Shown one piece after another: positions 1 to 15,199 of a stretch of DNA of 64,000 nucleotides (position 1 is the stretch's first letter; each line of letters starts with the position of its first letter). A program made the position numbers and the translations under genes. The stretch spans positions 62,001-126,000 of the forward strand of contig NZ_JALLIX010000009.1 of NCBI RefSeq assembly GCF_023242365.1, in the 5' to 3' direction. The notes under the pieces are model-generated. The model searched no databases. It was given only the letters and a program-made list of their open reading frames with translations, and was not told the origin of the DNA. Origin of the DNA: Pseudomonas sp. MWU13-2100 (GTDB taxonomy: Bacteria > Pseudomonadota > Gammaproteobacteria > Pseudomonadales > Pseudomonadaceae).

Positions 1-3254
<3,254 letters not shown>

Positions 3255-3310
3255 GCTGACGGGTGTTGTAGCGGCCAGCCTGGACTATTTTTAGCGTTAT
3301 TTCGGGCCCC

Positions 3311-3441
3311 TTCGCGGGCAAGCTCCGCTCCCACATCCATGGCTCCCCCCTCCTCCCCGTGAACGCCAACTGAGTGTTCAAAGGGGGAGGCAGGGGTAGG
3401 GGTTACGCGGTCAAACTGTGGGAGCGGAGCTTGCCCGCGAA
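3311..3441. repeat. REP pair, GTGGGAGC class
   Basis: Two 24-bp copies in opposite orientation (3311-3334 and 3418-3441) are perfect reverse complements separated by 83 bp. This is the common Pseudomonas REP type containing GCTTGCCCGCG. It lies between the convergent 3' ends of mltF and pdxJ and may act as an mRNA-stabilising or terminating structure for both. Confidence 0.85.
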
Positions 3442-3500
3442 GAGACCGGAACAGACGCAACGACATTTCAGGTTGCGCCGCGAGATCACATACCCGGTAG

Positions 3501-4247
3501 TCAGGCCTTCGCCGCAGCCGCCAGGATCAACGCTTTCATCTCCACCACCGCCGCCTTGAATCCGACGAACAGCGCATGCGCCACCAGCGCATGACCGATG
3601 TTCAGTTCGTTGATCCCCGGGATCGCCGCCACCGCCTCGACATTGTGGTAATGCAGGCCATGCCCGGCATTGACGATCAGCCCCTGGGCCACGCCAAATG
3701 CCACGCCATCGGCTATCCGCTTCAGCTCTTCGGCGACTTCCGCCGGCGTATGGGCATCGGCATAACGTCCAGTGTGCAACTCAACGGCAGGCGCCCCGAC
3801 ACGCTTGGCCGCGGCGATCTGACGCTCGTCGGCATCGATGAACAGCGACACTTCGCTGCCGATCTTGCTCAAGCGCGCCACCGCCGCCTTGATCCGTTCC
3901 TCCTGCCCCGCGACGTCCAGACCACCTTCGGTGGTCAGCTCCTGACGGGTTTCCGGTACCAGGCAGATATGCGCCGGCCGAATGCGCTCGGCAAACGCCA
4001 TCATCTCTTCGGTCACGCCCATCTCGAAGTTCATCCGCGTCTGCAGCACCTCCTTGAGCAGCAACACATCGCGCTCCTGGATATGCCGACGGTCTTCACG
4101 CAGGTGCACGGTAATACCGTCGGCGCCCGCCTCTTCGGCATCCAGCGCAGCCTTGACCGGATCGGGATAACGCGTGCCCCGGGCCTGCCGCAGGGTGGCG
4201 ACGTGGTCGATGTTCACGCCGAGAAGGATACGAGTGCTGGTGCTCAC
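3501..4247 (-). CDS. pdxJ: Pyridoxine 5'-phosphate synthase
   Basis: PdxJ condenses 1-deoxyxylulose 5-phosphate with 3-amino-2-oxopropyl phosphate to give pyridoxine 5'-phosphate, the ring-closing step of DXP-dependent vitamin B6 synthesis. The 248-residue TIM-barrel protein shows the family N-terminus [16 protein letters not shown], the phosphate-site motif [11 protein letters not shown] and [10 protein letters not shown]. The start is a GTG preceded by AGGAG at a normal 7-8 base spacing, which decides the start. It is the last gene of the lepA-lepB-rnc-era-recO-pdxJ operon, 150 bp after recO. Length and motifs are normal. Confidence 0.97.
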   Translation of the reverse strand: MSTSTRILLGVNIDHVATLRQARGTRYPDPVKAALDAEEAGADGITVHLREDRRHIQERDVLLLKEVLQTRMNFEMGVTEEMMAFAERIRPAHICLVPETRQELTTEGGLDVAGQEERIKAAVARLSKIGSEVSLFIDADERQIAAAKRVGAPAVELHTGRYADAHTPAEVAEELKRIADGVAFGVAQGLIVNAGHGLHYHNVEAVAAIPGINELNIGHALVAHALFVGFKAAVVEMKALILAAAAKA

Positions 4248-4397
4248 GGAAAGACTCCTGAAGAGTGGAAGATTTGCCGCACAGCATACACGTCAGCCGC
4301 GGCCTGCATGGCCAGTTCTGTGTATCGGATGCGGATGTCGAGGGCTCAACGGGCGATCACTGAAGCGGCGTAAACCTGGCGCCGCCCTACCCGCCCT

Positions 4398-5087
4398 TCA
4401 GGACTTGCGAAACAACTCGCGACTGACCAGCGGCTTGCCGCCCAGGTGCACCGCCAGGGCTTGGCGCATCAGGCGCTTGGCCGCCGACAGCGCCCCCACC
4501 GCAGCCCAGTCAGCCTGCGCCATGGCCAGCAGTTCGGTGCCCTGGAACAGACCCGGTTGCAACAGATAGACGCGCTCCAGGCCGGCATCGACCTGCAGGC
4601 GGTACAACCCATCGGCTGCCAGGGGTTCGCCGTGAATATCCTGGTCCAGGGAAAAGCCATAACCGAGATCGTCCAGCAACCGCCATTCGAAGGAACGCAG
4701 CAGCGGTTCGAGCGGCCGGCCTTCGGCCAGGGCCAGCAAAGTCGCGGCGTAGTGGTCAAAGACCGCAGGATGCGGATCTTCGGCGGGCAGCAGGCGGATC
4801 AACAGTTCATTGAGGTAGAGACCGCTGAACAGGGCTTCGCCAACAAGCCAGGTGGAAACCCCGGCGCTTTCCATCCGACCGACGTTCTTCAACTCGCCGC
4901 GGCCGCGAAACTCCACCTCGAGGGGCACGAAAGGCCGCGCCAAGGTCCCGGCCTTGCCCCGCGCACTGCGCAGCACGGCACGCAGCCGACCTTGCGGGGT
5001 GATGAAATCCACCAGCGCGCTGCTTTCGCGGTAGGCACGGGAGTGCAGGACATAGGCGGGTTGGCCGGGAGGTGGCTGGCTGGACAT
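4398..5087 (-). CDS. recO: DNA repair protein RecO
   Basis: RecO binds single-stranded DNA and RecR and loads RecA on SSB-coated gaps in the RecFOR pathway. The 229-residue protein has the N-terminal OB-fold segment ([20 protein letters not shown]) and a helical C-terminal domain; like other gamma-proteobacterial forms it has no zinc-finger cysteines. It lies between era and pdxJ on the same strand, as in most Pseudomonas. A REP pair occupies the 206-bp gap to era, so partial uncoupling of recO-pdxJ expression from the upstream genes is possible. Confidence 0.95.
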   Translation of the reverse strand: MSSQPPPGQPAYVLHSRAYRESSALVDFITPQGRLRAVLRSARGKAGTLARPFVPLEVEFRGRGELKNVGRMESAGVSTWLVGEALFSGLYLNELLIRLLPAEDPHPAVFDHYAATLLALAEGRPLEPLLRSFEWRLLDDLGYGFSLDQDIHGEPLAADGLYRLQVDAGLERVYLLQPGLFQGTELLAMAQADWAAVGALSAAKRLMRQALAVHLGGKPLVSRELFRKS

Positions 5088-5182
5088 CGGCGTATGAATG
5101 TCTCTGAAGGATATTGCTTGTGTGGCAAGAGGCCTTAGCTCAACCCTAGCCCGAACACCTGACTTGTGGGGAAGGTGCTTGT

Positions 5183-5254
5183 GTGGGAGCGGTGCTTGCC
5201 CGCGAAGCTTTTAGCGCTCTCACAGACCTCTTCGCGAGCAAGCTCTGCTCCCAC
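5183..5254. repeat. REP pair in the era-recO gap
   Basis: Two oppositely oriented REP units (5183-5206 and 5231-5254) differ at two positions and could fold into one hairpin with a 24-base loop. They lie within the operon rather than at its end. Confidence 0.8.
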
Positions 5255-5293
5255 AATGATCGCGCTCCGCCAGGGAGCGCTCGAACAACCCGA

Positions 5294-6196
5294 TTACAGG
5301 TCGCCGTAACCCAACGAACGCAGGGCACGCTCGTCATCGGACCAGCCGCCCTTCACCTTGACCCACAGGTTGAGCATGATCTTCGAATCGAACAGCAGCT
5401 CCATATCCTTGCGCGCCTCGGTGCCGATGCGCTTGATGCGCTCGCCCTTGTCGCCAATGATGATCTTCTTCTGGCCGTCACGTTCGACGAGGATCAGCGC
5501 ATGGATGTGCAGGGTCTTCCCCTGCTGCTTGAACTCTTCGATTTCCACGGTGATCTGGTAAGGCAGCTCGGCACCCATCTGACGCATGATTTTCTCACGC
5601 ACCAGTTCCGCCGCGAGGAAACGGCTGCTGCGGTCGGTGATCTGGTCTTCCGGGAAAAAGTGCTCGTTTTCCGGCAGGTGCGTGGCGATCAGGCTTTCCA
5701 GATGCTCGAGGTTGTGCCCGTGCTGCGCCGAGATCGGCACGATCTGCGCCTTGGGCAACTGTTCCTGCAACCAGGTCAGGTGCGGCATCAGCTCGGCCTT
5801 GTCCTCGATCCGGTCGGTCTTGTTCAAGGCCACGATCACCGGGCCTTCGACGTACTGGATGCGCTCCAGGACCATCTGGTCCTCATCGGTCCAGCGAGTA
5901 CGGTCGACCACGAAGATCACCACGTCGACGTCTTTCAACGCCGCCGAAGCGGTCTTGTTCATGTAGCGGTTGAGGGCCTTTTCGCCGCCCTTGTGCATAC
6001 CGGGGGTATCCACGTAGACCGCCTGCACGGTGCCTTCGGTCTTGATCCCGAGCATGTTGTGGCGAGTGGTCTGGGGCTTGCGCGAGGTGATCGCCAGTTT
6101 CTGCCCGAGGATATGGTTCAGCAGCGTGGACTTGCCCACGTTCGGCCGGCCGACGATGGCGACGTAGCCGCAGCGTGTTGCCGTTGAATCAGTCAT
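5294..6196 (-). CDS. era: GTPase Era
   Basis: Era is an essential GTPase that binds the 3' end of 16S rRNA and assists 30S maturation. The 300-residue product has the G1 loop GRPNVGKST, the G3 motif DTPGMHKG, the G4 motif NKTD, and a C-terminal KH domain (roughly residues 200-290). The reading frame runs upstream, but [16 protein letters not shown] is the normal family start. This ATG overlaps the last 8 bases of rnc, indicating translational coupling with RNase III, the classical rnc-era arrangement. Confidence 0.97.
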   Translation of the reverse strand: MTDSTATRCGYVAIVGRPNVGKSTLLNHILGQKLAITSRKPQTTRHNMLGIKTEGTVQAVYVDTPGMHKGGEKALNRYMNKTASAALKDVDVVIFVVDRTRWTDEDQMVLERIQYVEGPVIVALNKTDRIEDKAELMPHLTWLQEQLPKAQIVPISAQHGHNLEHLESLIATHLPENEHFFPEDQITDRSSRFLAAELVREKIMRQMGAELPYQITVEIEEFKQQGKTLHIHALILVERDGQKKIIIGDKGERIKRIGTEARKDMELLFDSKIMLNLWVKVKGGWSDDERALRSLGYGDL

Positions 6197-6878
6197 TACC
6201 ATTCTCCACGCCCAGGGCAATCAGTGCTGATGCGGCCGCTACCTGTTCGGCAATACGACGGCTCACGCCCTGTCCTCGGCTTTTTTCATTCAATAGGGTG
6301 ATCTCGCACTCGACGAAGAAGGTCCGGCAATGCGGCTCACCCTGGATATCCACCACTTCGTAACGCGGCAGGTCGCAGGCCCGGGACTGGAGAAACTCCT
6401 GCAGCCGGGTCTTGGGGTCCTTGTTGGTGTCCACCAGCGTCAGGCTGTCAAACTCCGAGGTCAGCCAGGCCAGCACCCGGTCCCGGGCCGCTTCCATGCC
6501 GGCATCCAGGTAAATCGCACCGATCAGCGCTTCCAGGGCATCGGCGAGAATCGACTCGCGGCGGAAACCACCGCTTTTCAATTCACCGGAGCCCAGGCGC
6601 AGGTACTCGCCCAACTCGAAACCACGAGCCAGCACCGCCAGTGTTTCACCTTTCACCAGGCGCGCGCGCAAACGCGACAACTGGCCTTCGCGAGCCTGGG
6701 GGAAACGCTCGAACAGCGCCTCGCCGGCGACGAAGTTGAGAATGGCATCACCGAGGAATTCCAGGCGCTCATTGTTGCGCCCGGCAAAACTGCGGTGAGT
6801 CAGGGCCAGGAGCATCAGCTCCTGATCCTTGAAGGTATAGCCGAGCTGGCGCTCGAGACGACTCAAAGACACGCTCAC
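6189..6878 (-). CDS. rnc: Ribonuclease III
   Basis: RNase III cleaves double-stranded RNA, including the rRNA precursor. The 229-residue protein has the catalytic signature [11 protein letters not shown] in the N-terminal nuclease domain and a dsRNA-binding domain over about the last 70 residues. The GTG start shares its bases with the TGA stop of the preceding DUF4845-type gene (GTGA overlap), and its own stop overlaps era. Motifs and length are normal. Confidence 0.97.
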   Translation of the reverse strand: MSVSLSRLERQLGYTFKDQELMLLALTHRSFAGRNNERLEFLGDAILNFVAGEALFERFPQAREGQLSRLRARLVKGETLAVLARGFELGEYLRLGSGELKSGGFRRESILADALEALIGAIYLDAGMEAARDRVLAWLTSEFDSLTLVDTNKDPKTRLQEFLQSRACDLPRYEVVDIQGEPHCRTFFVECEITLLNEKSRGQGVSRRIAEQVAAASALIALGVENGND

Positions 6879-7258
6879 GGTTTGGCCACGCTGAATTCGT
6901 GGTCGAACTTGACCACCAGATCGATGTTCTGGATCAGCGGATCACGCTGCTCATATTTCAAGTGCGCGAGGAACCGGTTGTTCTCCAACGTCACGCTTAA
7001 CACCTTGTTCAAATCCAAATCCTGAATACTGTTGACCTGCATGCCGCGGGTAACATGGGTATAAAAGTCGTTGACGGTGGTGATATCCGCCGCCTTGTCG
7101 GTTTCCACCGACATGATGATTTTCTTCATCGACATATAGTCGAGGTAATGCGGGACCAGCTTCAACGCCACGCTGGCGGCAAAAGCCACCAGGGCCAGGG
7201 TCAGTAACCAGCCAAAAAACGACAGGCCTTTTTGCGAGCGAGCAGATGTCATCTTCAT
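6875..7258 (-). CDS. DUF4845-type membrane-anchored protein
   Basis: This 127-residue protein has one N-terminal transmembrane segment (about residues 13-32) followed by a polar, probably periplasmic domain. Its position between lepB and rnc is the family's typical place in Pseudomonas, where it is annotated as a DUF4845 protein of unknown function. The junction with rnc overlaps by 4 bases. An alternative in-frame ATG lies two codons downstream. I infer co-expression with signal peptidase I and RNase III; the function is not known. Confidence 0.85.
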   Translation of the reverse strand: MKMTSARSQKGLSFFGWLLTLALVAFAASVALKLVPHYLDYMSMKKIIMSVETDKAADITTVNDFYTHVTRGMQVNSIQDLDLNKVLSVTLENNRFLAHLKYEQRDPLIQNIDLVVKFDHEFSVAKP

Positions 7259-7284
7259 GGTACTGCGGCACCTGAAAAAGCACT

Positions 7285-7306
7285 CGGCGCTGTGTGCACA
7301 GCGCCG
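7285..7306 (-). other. Intercistronic hairpin after lepB
   Basis: A perfect 10-bp inverted repeat (CGGCGCTGTG / CACAGCGCCG) lies between lepB and the next gene. On the transcribed strand it is followed five bases later by a run of five T, so it may be a weak terminator or processing site lowering expression of rnc and era relative to lepA-lepB. Confidence 0.4.
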
Positions 7307-7313
7307 GGTTTGG

Positions 7314-8168
7314 TTACTTGATCAGACCGACCCGGGAAAAATTCGGGAAGTGGCTGAGTTTCGGTTCAGGCCAGCTCATCCAGACCGCGAAGGCCTTGCC
7401 GACGATGTTCTCGTCGGGAACCATGCCCAGCAGCTCCTTGGGAATATTCGGATCATCCCAGTAGCGACTGTCGTTGGAGTTGTCGCGGTTGTCGCCCATC
7501 ATGAAGTAGTGGCCCGCAGGGACCTTCCACTCGTGATCAGGCGGCGCGCGGTAGCGGCCCATTTCCTTGCGGATCAGGTGCTCGGCGGCGCCCAGTTGCT
7601 CTTTATAGAGCTCGGCACTGCCCAACATGCCCGGCTCGGCGCCGACCAGCTGTTCAGCCACCGACTGGCCGTTGACGAACAGCTTCTTGTCACTGGTGTA
7701 GCGCACCACATCGCCCGGCAAGCCGACTACACGCTTGATGTAGTTGACGTTGGGGTCGCTTGGGTAGCGGAACACCATCACATCGCCGCGCTGCGGATCA
7801 CCGACTTCGATGACCTTCTTGTCGATCACCGGCAAGCGAATCCCATAGGAAAACTTGTTCACCAGGATGAAGTCGCCGACATCCAGGGTCGGTTTCATCG
7901 AGCCGGACGGAATCTGGAACGGCTCCACCAGGAACGAACGCAGTACCAGCACGATGAACAACACCGGGAAGAAGGATTTGCCGTATTCAACCAGCAAAGG
8001 CTCCTTGTTCAGCTTTTCGACCACATCGCCATCGGGCTGCGTCACGCTGCCCCGATAGGCTGCGATAGCGGAACGCCGACGAGGCGCCAGAAAGACCAGA
8101 TCGAACAACGCCAACACACCACAGACGGCGACGGCGATGACCAGCAACAGCGGGAAATTTAGTGACAT
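7314..8168 (-). CDS. lepB: Signal peptidase I
   Basis: LepB removes signal peptides from exported proteins at the periplasmic face of the inner membrane. The 284-residue protein has two N-terminal membrane segments (about residues 5-28 and 64-82). The catalytic Ser is S90 in IPSGSMKPTL and the general-base Lys is K145 in NYIKRVVGLPGD; both match the E. coli numbering. A third conserved motif, MGDNRDNSNDSR, is present. It starts 5 bases after the lepA stop, so the two are certainly co-transcribed. Confidence 0.97.
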   Translation of the reverse strand: MSLNFPLLLVIAVAVCGVLALFDLVFLAPRRRSAIAAYRGSVTQPDGDVVEKLNKEPLLVEYGKSFFPVLFIVLVLRSFLVEPFQIPSGSMKPTLDVGDFILVNKFSYGIRLPVIDKKVIEVGDPQRGDVMVFRYPSDPNVNYIKRVVGLPGDVVRYTSDKKLFVNGQSVAEQLVGAEPGMLGSAELYKEQLGAAEHLIRKEMGRYRAPPDHEWKVPAGHYFMMGDNRDNSNDSRYWDDPNIPKELLGMVPDENIVGKAFAVWMSWPEPKLSHFPNFSRVGLIK

Positions 8169-8173
8169 AGGAC

Positions 8174-9973
8174 CTAACTATCCAACCTGAGCACTGCAAG
8201 AAAGGCTTCCTGTGGAATTTCCACGTTGCCCACTTGCTTCATGCGTTTCTTACCGGCCTTTTGCTTTTCCAACAGCTTGCGCTTACGGCTGACGTCGCCG
8301 CCATAGCATTTGGCCAGTACGTTCTTTCTGAGGGCCTTGACAGTAGTCCGCGCCACGATCTGCCCGCCAATGGCGGCCTGGATGGCAACGTCGAACATCT
8401 GACGAGGAATCAGTTCTTTCATCTTCTCGGTCAACGCACGACCTTTGTAATGCGCGTTATCACGATGCACGATCAGCGCCAGCGCGTCGACCTTTTCACC
8501 GTTGATCAGGACATCCAGCTTGACCAGATTGGCCGACTGGTAACGATCAAAATGGTAGTCCAGCGAAGCATAGCCGCGACTGGTGGATTTGAGACGGTCA
8601 AAGAAGTCCAGGACCACTTCGTTCATCGGCAAATCGTAGGTCACCTGCACCTGCGAACCGAGGAACAGCATGTCGTGCTGGATGCCACGCTTCTCGATGC
8701 ACAGGGTAATGACGTTGCCCAGGTGCTCCTGCGGTACAAGAATATTCGCCCGGACGATCGGTTCGCGCATATCCTCGATGGCCGACAGGTCCGGCAGCTT
8801 GGACGGGTTGTCGACGTAAATGGTTTCGCCGTTCTTGAGCAGCAGCTCGAAGATTACCGTCGGCGCGGTGGTGATCAGGTCCAGGTCGTATTCGCGCTCC
8901 AGGCGCTCCTGGATGATCTCCATGTGCAGCATGCCGAGGAACCCGCAACGGAAGCCGAAGCCCAGGGCGTCGGAGCTTTCCGGGGTGTACTGCAGCGAGG
9001 AGTCGTTCAGCGTGAGCTTTTGCAGGGCTTCGCGGAAGTCTTCGAAATCGTCGGAGCTGACCGGGAACAGGCCGGCGTAGACCTGCGGCTGGATGCGTTT
9101 GAAGCCTGGCAGCACGTCGACATCAGGGGTAGTGCTCAGGGTCAGGGTGTCACCCACCGGCGCACCGTGGATGTCCTTGATACCGGCGATGATAAAGCCC
9201 ACTTCGCCGGCCTTCAGGTCGACGGTGGCGGTGTGTTTCGGGTTGAACACACCGACGCTGTCCACCAGGTGCATCTTGCCGGTGGACTTGACCAGGATCT
9301 TGTCGCCCTTCTTCACGCGGCCGTGGCGCACGCGCACCAGGGACACGACGCCCAGGTAGTTGTCGAACCAGGAGTCGATGATCAACGCCTGCAGCGGATC
9401 TTCGATATTGCCGGTCGGCGCGGGAATGGTGGTCACCAGGCGCTCGAGCACTTCGTCGACCCCCAGGCCGGTCTTGGCGCTGCAGGTGACGGCGTCGGTG
9501 GCGTCGATACCGATGATCTTCTCGATTTCTTCCTTCACGCGGTCCGGATCGGCCTGGGGCAGGTCGATCTTGTTCAGCACCGGCATGACTTCCAGGCCCT
9601 GCTCGATAGCGGTATAGCAGTTGGCAACGGACTGGGCTTCGACACCCTGGCCGGCGTCCACCACCAGCAACGCACCTTCACAGGCCGCCAGGGAACGGCT
9701 GACTTCATAAGTGAAGTCAACGTGGCCGGGGGTGTCGATGAAGTTCAGCTGATAGGTGATGCCGTCACGAGCTTTGTAGTACAGGGTAACGCTATGGGCC
9801 TTGATAGTGATCCCGCGCTCGCGCTCGAGGTCCATGGAGTCCAGCACCTGCGCTTCCATCTCGCGCTCGGCAAGGCCGCCGCACATCTGGATGAAGCGAT
9901 CGGCCAGAGTCGACTTGCCATGGTCAATGTGGGCGATGATGGAGAAATTGCGGATATGACTCAAATCACTCAC
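8174..9973 (-). CDS. lepA: Elongation factor 4
   Basis: LepA (EF4) is a ribosome-associated translational GTPase. The 599-residue protein shows [13 protein letters not shown] (G1), DTPGHVDF (G3) and [10 protein letters not shown] (G4), with EF-G-like domains II, III and V and the LepA-specific C-terminal domain ending in [16 protein letters not shown]. The start is GTG. It is the first gene of its operon; the 170-bp gap to lptG contains a terminator for lptG and a plausible promoter, so transcription probably begins here. In the Pseudomonas genomes I recall, the algU-muc genes lie just upstream; they are absent here. Confidence 0.97.
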   Translation of the reverse strand: MSDLSHIRNFSIIAHIDHGKSTLADRFIQMCGGLAEREMEAQVLDSMDLERERGITIKAHSVTLYYKARDGITYQLNFIDTPGHVDFTYEVSRSLAACEGALLVVDAGQGVEAQSVANCYTAIEQGLEVMPVLNKIDLPQADPDRVKEEIEKIIGIDATDAVTCSAKTGLGVDEVLERLVTTIPAPTGNIEDPLQALIIDSWFDNYLGVVSLVRVRHGRVKKGDKILVKSTGKMHLVDSVGVFNPKHTATVDLKAGEVGFIIAGIKDIHGAPVGDTLTLSTTPDVDVLPGFKRIQPQVYAGLFPVSSDDFEDFREALQKLTLNDSSLQYTPESSDALGFGFRCGFLGMLHMEIIQERLEREYDLDLITTAPTVIFELLLKNGETIYVDNPSKLPDLSAIEDMREPIVRANILVPQEHLGNVITLCIEKRGIQHDMLFLGSQVQVTYDLPMNEVVLDFFDRLKSTSRGYASLDYHFDRYQSANLVKLDVLINGEKVDALALIVHRDNAHYKGRALTEKMKELIPRQMFDVAIQAAIGGQIVARTTVKALRKNVLAKCYGGDVSRKRKLLEKQKAGKKRMKQVGNVEIPQEAFLAVLRLDS

Positions 9974-10027
9974 AGGTCAACACTCAAAAAGGTTGCAGGC
10001 AGACTGCCCGCCGAAAAATAGCCGGGA

Positions 10028-10057
10028 ATTGTACCTGATGCGCGGCCAGGGCGTCAC
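10028..10057 (-). promoter_or_regulatory. Candidate sigma-70 promoter for lepA operon
   Basis: On the minus strand a TACAAT -10 hexamer (10028-10033) stands 18 bp from GTGACG (10052-10057), a four-of-six match to the -35 consensus. It lies between the lptG terminator and the lepA start, where a promoter is needed. Confidence 0.45.
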
Positions 10058-10081
10058 GTTAACAGGCCCGGCGGCACGGAC

Positions 10082-10114
10082 AAAAAAGCCTCGGTCACTG
10101 GACAGAGGCTTTTT
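10082..10114 (-). terminator. Rho-independent terminator after lptG
   Basis: A stem of AAGCCTC paired with GAGGCTT is flanked by an A run and a T run, giving a terminator on the minus strand directly behind lptG. It separates lptFG from the lepA operon. Confidence 0.8.
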
Positions 10115-10143
10115 CCTGGATCATTTACCGCTCGATCGCCGCA

Positions 10144-11205
10144 TCATCCGGCCCGACGCAACAGCCAGACACCGGCCACCGCGCAGAACGCCGCCGGCAC
10201 CACCACCGCCAGCAGCGGCGAGAAACCGAATACCAGGCTCGAAGGCCCGAGCAGGTCCTGGGCGATGCGGAAGGTGAAGCCCACCAGCACGCCGGTGAAC
10301 ACCCGCTGCCCGAGGGTAACCGAACGCAGCGGGCCGAAGATGAAGGAAATCGCCATCAACACCAGCGCCGCGGTCACCAAGGGTTGCAGGACCTTGACCC
10401 AGAACGCCAGCCAGTAGCGACCGTTGGCCAGGCCCTGGTCCGCCAGGTAGTGGATGTAGCTCCACAGGCCACTGATCGACAGGGCCTCGGGCACCATCAC
10501 CACGGTGCTCAGCAGGTTCGGGCTCAAGGCCACGTCCCAGCGCTCTTCCGGTACATTGATCACTTCGGTGCGACCGTCGCGGAAATAGGTGGTGGTGACG
10601 TCCGTCAGTGTCCAGAGGTCGTTGTCGAAGTGGGCCTTCTTGGCAAAACTCGACGACAGCATGTGCCGCTCGCTGTCGAAGTGATAGCGGGTCACACCGT
10701 AAAGCAGGCCGTTGGGCTGCACGGCGTTGATATGGATGAACTCGTCACCCTGGCGATGCCACAGGCCGTTGCGCGAGCTTTGCGCATCCCCCGACCCCTG
10801 GGCCAGGGCCTTGGCCGCCTGGGCCTTGCTCTCGGTGGCCGGGGCGACATACTCGCCGACCAGCACGCCGACCAGCATCAATACCAGCATCGGCTTCATC
10901 ACTGCCCAGACGATACGCCCGACGGAGACGCCCGCCGCGCGCATGATGGTCAATTCGCTGTTGCTGGCCAGGCTGCCCAGGCCGATCAGACAGCCGATCA
11001 GGCCGGCCATCGGCAACATGTCGTAGACCCGGCGCGGCGCCGTGAGCGCCACGAAGCTGAGCACATTGCCCAAGGTATAGGTATCGGAGATGCTGCCCAT
11101 CTCATCGATAAAGGCAAACAGCGAGGCCAGCCCGAGGATGATTCCCAGTACGGCGAGAATCGCCATGAACACACTGCTACCGATGTAGCGATCGAGCTTA
11201 CCCAC
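10144..11205 (-). CDS. lptG: LPS export permease LptG
   Basis: LptG is one of the two permease subunits of the LptB2FG ABC transporter, which extracts LPS from the inner membrane and passes it to LptC and LptA. The 353-residue protein shows three membrane segments, a large periplasmic jellyroll domain (about residues 125-260) and three more C-terminal segments. The GTG start is preceded by AAGGAG, which decides it. It overlaps the end of lptF by 8 bases, so the pair is translationally coupled. Confidence 0.95.
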   Translation of the reverse strand: MGKLDRYIGSSVFMAILAVLGIILGLASLFAFIDEMGSISDTYTLGNVLSFVALTAPRRVYDMLPMAGLIGCLIGLGSLASNSELTIMRAAGVSVGRIVWAVMKPMLVLMLVGVLVGEYVAPATESKAQAAKALAQGSGDAQSSRNGLWHRQGDEFIHINAVQPNGLLYGVTRYHFDSERHMLSSSFAKKAHFDNDLWTLTDVTTTYFRDGRTEVINVPEERWDVALSPNLLSTVVMVPEALSISGLWSYIHYLADQGLANGRYWLAFWVKVLQPLVTAALVLMAISFIFGPLRSVTLGQRVFTGVLVGFTFRIAQDLLGPSSLVFGFSPLLAVVVPAAFCAVAGVWLLRRAG

Positions 11206-12325
11206 GAGCCATCTCCTTCACAGTGCGACGACTCGCCAGTTTCAAACGCAGGGGTTCCCAATACAGCAGCGCCAGGCCGATGACCAGGAACAGGCCGTGC
11301 ACCCACCACATGCCCAACAGCGGTGACAAGCTGCCTTTCTCCAGCGCGCCACGGGCCGAAATCAGCATGGTCAGGTAGGCCATATAAAGGAGGATCGCCG
11401 GCAGCAGCTTGAGGAAACGCCCCTGGCGCGGGTTGACCCGCGACAACGGCACGGCCATCAGGGTCACGATAAACACCAGCAACGGCAGGGAAAGACGCCA
11501 TTGCAATTCGGCGACCGCCTTCAGATCCGGATTGCCGAGCAGGCTTGAGGTCATCATCGCATCGCGGTCGGTGACTTCTTCGCTGATTTCGGGTTTGGGC
11601 AACATGACGCCGTAGGTGTCGTACTTGATCGCCCGGTAATCAGCCATGCCCGGACTGCCATCATAGCGATAGCCGTTTTCCAGGATCAGGTAGCGATTGC
11701 CATCCTTGCGCACTTCCTGACGACCTTTCTCGGCCACCAGCACGGAAATGCCACGGTCCTTCTTGTTCACACCGAAGCGCTTTTCCGAGATGAACACCCC
11801 CCCCAGGTTTGCCCGGTCATCGGAGAGTTGCTCGGTATAGGTGACCCGCGAGCCGTCGTTGAGCTCCTGGAAGCGGCCGGGCACCAGGGTGTCGAATTCG
11901 GTCATCGCGTCCTGCTGGTTGAGCAGCAACTGGAATTGCAGGGCACCCTTGGGCGCCAGGCTCAGGCTGATCCAGGCAACGAGCACGGCTACCAGCAGTG
12001 CCGGCGCCATGGTCATGCCCAACAGGCGCTGCTGGCTCATGCCGGTGGCGGACAGCACGGTCATCTCACTTTCGAGATAGAGCCGTCCGTAGGCCAGCAG
12101 AATCCCGAGGAACAGCCCCAGCGGCAGGATCAGCTGGAGGAAACCGGGCAGGCGGAAGCCCATGATCAGGAATAGCGAACCCGGATCCAGTTGGCCGGAG
12201 GCGGCCTGGGCCAGGAACTTGACGAAGCGTCCGCTCATGGTGATGACCAGCAACACGGCGCTTACCGCACTCAAGGTAATCAAGACTTCGCGGGACAGAT
12301 AACGAAAAACAATCAAACCAGACAC
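11198..12325 (-). CDS. lptF: LPS export permease LptF
   Basis: LptF is the partner permease of LptG in the LPS extraction complex. The 375-residue protein begins with a YLSREVL coupling-helix region, has membrane segments near residues 15-35, 60-80 and 105-125, a periplasmic beta-jellyroll, and three further segments from about residue 270. It starts at GTG with an upstream CTGGAG ribosome site. It is divergent from pepA, a gene order common across gamma-proteobacteria. Confidence 0.95.
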   Translation of the reverse strand: MSGLIVFRYLSREVLITLSAVSAVLLVITMSGRFVKFLAQAASGQLDPGSLFLIMGFRLPGFLQLILPLGLFLGILLAYGRLYLESEMTVLSATGMSQQRLLGMTMAPALLVAVLVAWISLSLAPKGALQFQLLLNQQDAMTEFDTLVPGRFQELNDGSRVTYTEQLSDDRANLGGVFISEKRFGVNKKDRGISVLVAEKGRQEVRKDGNRYLILENGYRYDGSPGMADYRAIKYDTYGVMLPKPEISEEVTDRDAMMTSSLLGNPDLKAVAELQWRLSLPLLVFIVTLMAVPLSRVNPRQGRFLKLLPAILLYMAYLTMLISARGALEKGSLSPLLGMWWVHGLFLVIGLALLYWEPLRLKLASRRTVKEMARG

Positions 12326-14288
<1,963 letters not shown>

Positions 14289-14345
14289 ACCTGAGCCTGC
14301 CGGGCGGCGTCGACCAATGACGGCGCCCGGAATCCGGAATCCTCT

Positions 14346-14774
14346 ATGACCCAAGTCGACTTCTATATCCTTCCCAGCGCGGATCCTTCGGCACGCCTGG
14401 ATTTTGCCTGCAAGCTGACCGAAAAGGCCTGGCGCCTGGGACACAAGGTCTACCTGCATTGCCGCGACAGCGCCCAGCGCGACGACCTGGACGCCCGCCT
14501 GTGGCAGTTCAAGGGCGAAAGCTTCATTCCCCACGGCCCGGCGGAAAACGAACCGGAAGGCCGCGTGGTCCTGGGCCTGGGCGAAGATCCTGGCACGCAT
14601 CAGGACCTGCTGGTGAACCTCGATATGAAGGTACCGCCGTTTGCTTCGCGCTTTGCCCGCGTGGCGGAAGTGGTGGTCGAAGACCCGGCTATTCGTCAAG
14701 CGGCGCGGGAGAGTTTCCGCTTCTACCGCGAACAGGGCTATCCTCTGCAAGATCACCGTCTACAGCGACTTTGA
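14346..14774 (+). CDS. holC: DNA polymerase III subunit chi
   Basis: The chi subunit links the clamp loader to SSB during lagging-strand synthesis. The 142-residue protein starts MTQVDFYILP and has the family features HCRD and LWQF in the first half. It lies between pepA and a small gene before valS, the order known from P. aeruginosa and P. putida. The identification rests on family sequence and this conserved context. Confidence 0.93.
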   Translation: MTQVDFYILPSADPSARLDFACKLTEKAWRLGHKVYLHCRDSAQRDDLDARLWQFKGESFIPHGPAENEPEGRVVLGLGEDPGTHQDLLVNLDMKVPPFASRFARVAEVVVEDPAIRQAARESFRFYREQGYPLQDHRLQRL

Positions 14775-14782
14775 GCACCCCG

Positions 14783-15199
14783 ATGGACACTCCAAAACAG
14801 CCCCAAAAAGCCGCGCCCCTGCTGGACGAGCTCGAATCGATCCGCAAACTGCTGGGCGACGACACCTTGCAACCGCCGCTACTGACCGAAACGGTCGCCA
14901 GTGAAGGACAGATCCCCCTGTTGTTCGACATGGTAGGTAATAAAACCAAGGTCGAGGTGCAGCCCGAGGTGGTTGCCACGCCGGTGGTCGAGCCCAAACC
15001 GGCACCGCCAGTCGTCGCGGCGGAACCGGCCAAACAGAAGAGCCAGGACGCCCTGCTGCATCTGGACAGCGAACTGCGCGCCGCCGCGCAATTGATCATG
15101 CAGGACGTGATCGACGACTTCGCCCCGCATATCGAGACCGAGATCAAGCGTCGCCTGGATGCCCGCATGGAACGCCTGCTCAGCCAATATCCTTCCTGA
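14783..15199 (+). CDS. Conserved hypothetical protein between holC and valS
   Basis: This 138-residue protein follows holC by 8 bases and is probably translated with it. Its middle (about residues 50-85) is rich in Pro, Val and Lys and looks unstructured. The C-terminal 50 residues (SELRAAAQLIMQDVIDDF onward) form a predicted amphipathic helix pair. A gene of this kind occupies the same place in other Pseudomonas. No enzymatic motif is visible and I do not assign a function. Confidence 0.85.
   Translation: MDTPKQPQKAAPLLDELESIRKLLGDDTLQPPLLTETVASEGQIPLLFDMVGNKTKVEVQPEVVATPVVEPKPAPPVVAAEPAKQKSQDALLHLDSELRAAAQLIMQDVIDDFAPHIETEIKRRLDARMERLLSQYPS

Noticed and set aside
8234..10021. A 595-codon open frame antisense to lepA
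   Set aside because: Same cause; the sense strand encodes a full-length LepA with all GTPase motifs.
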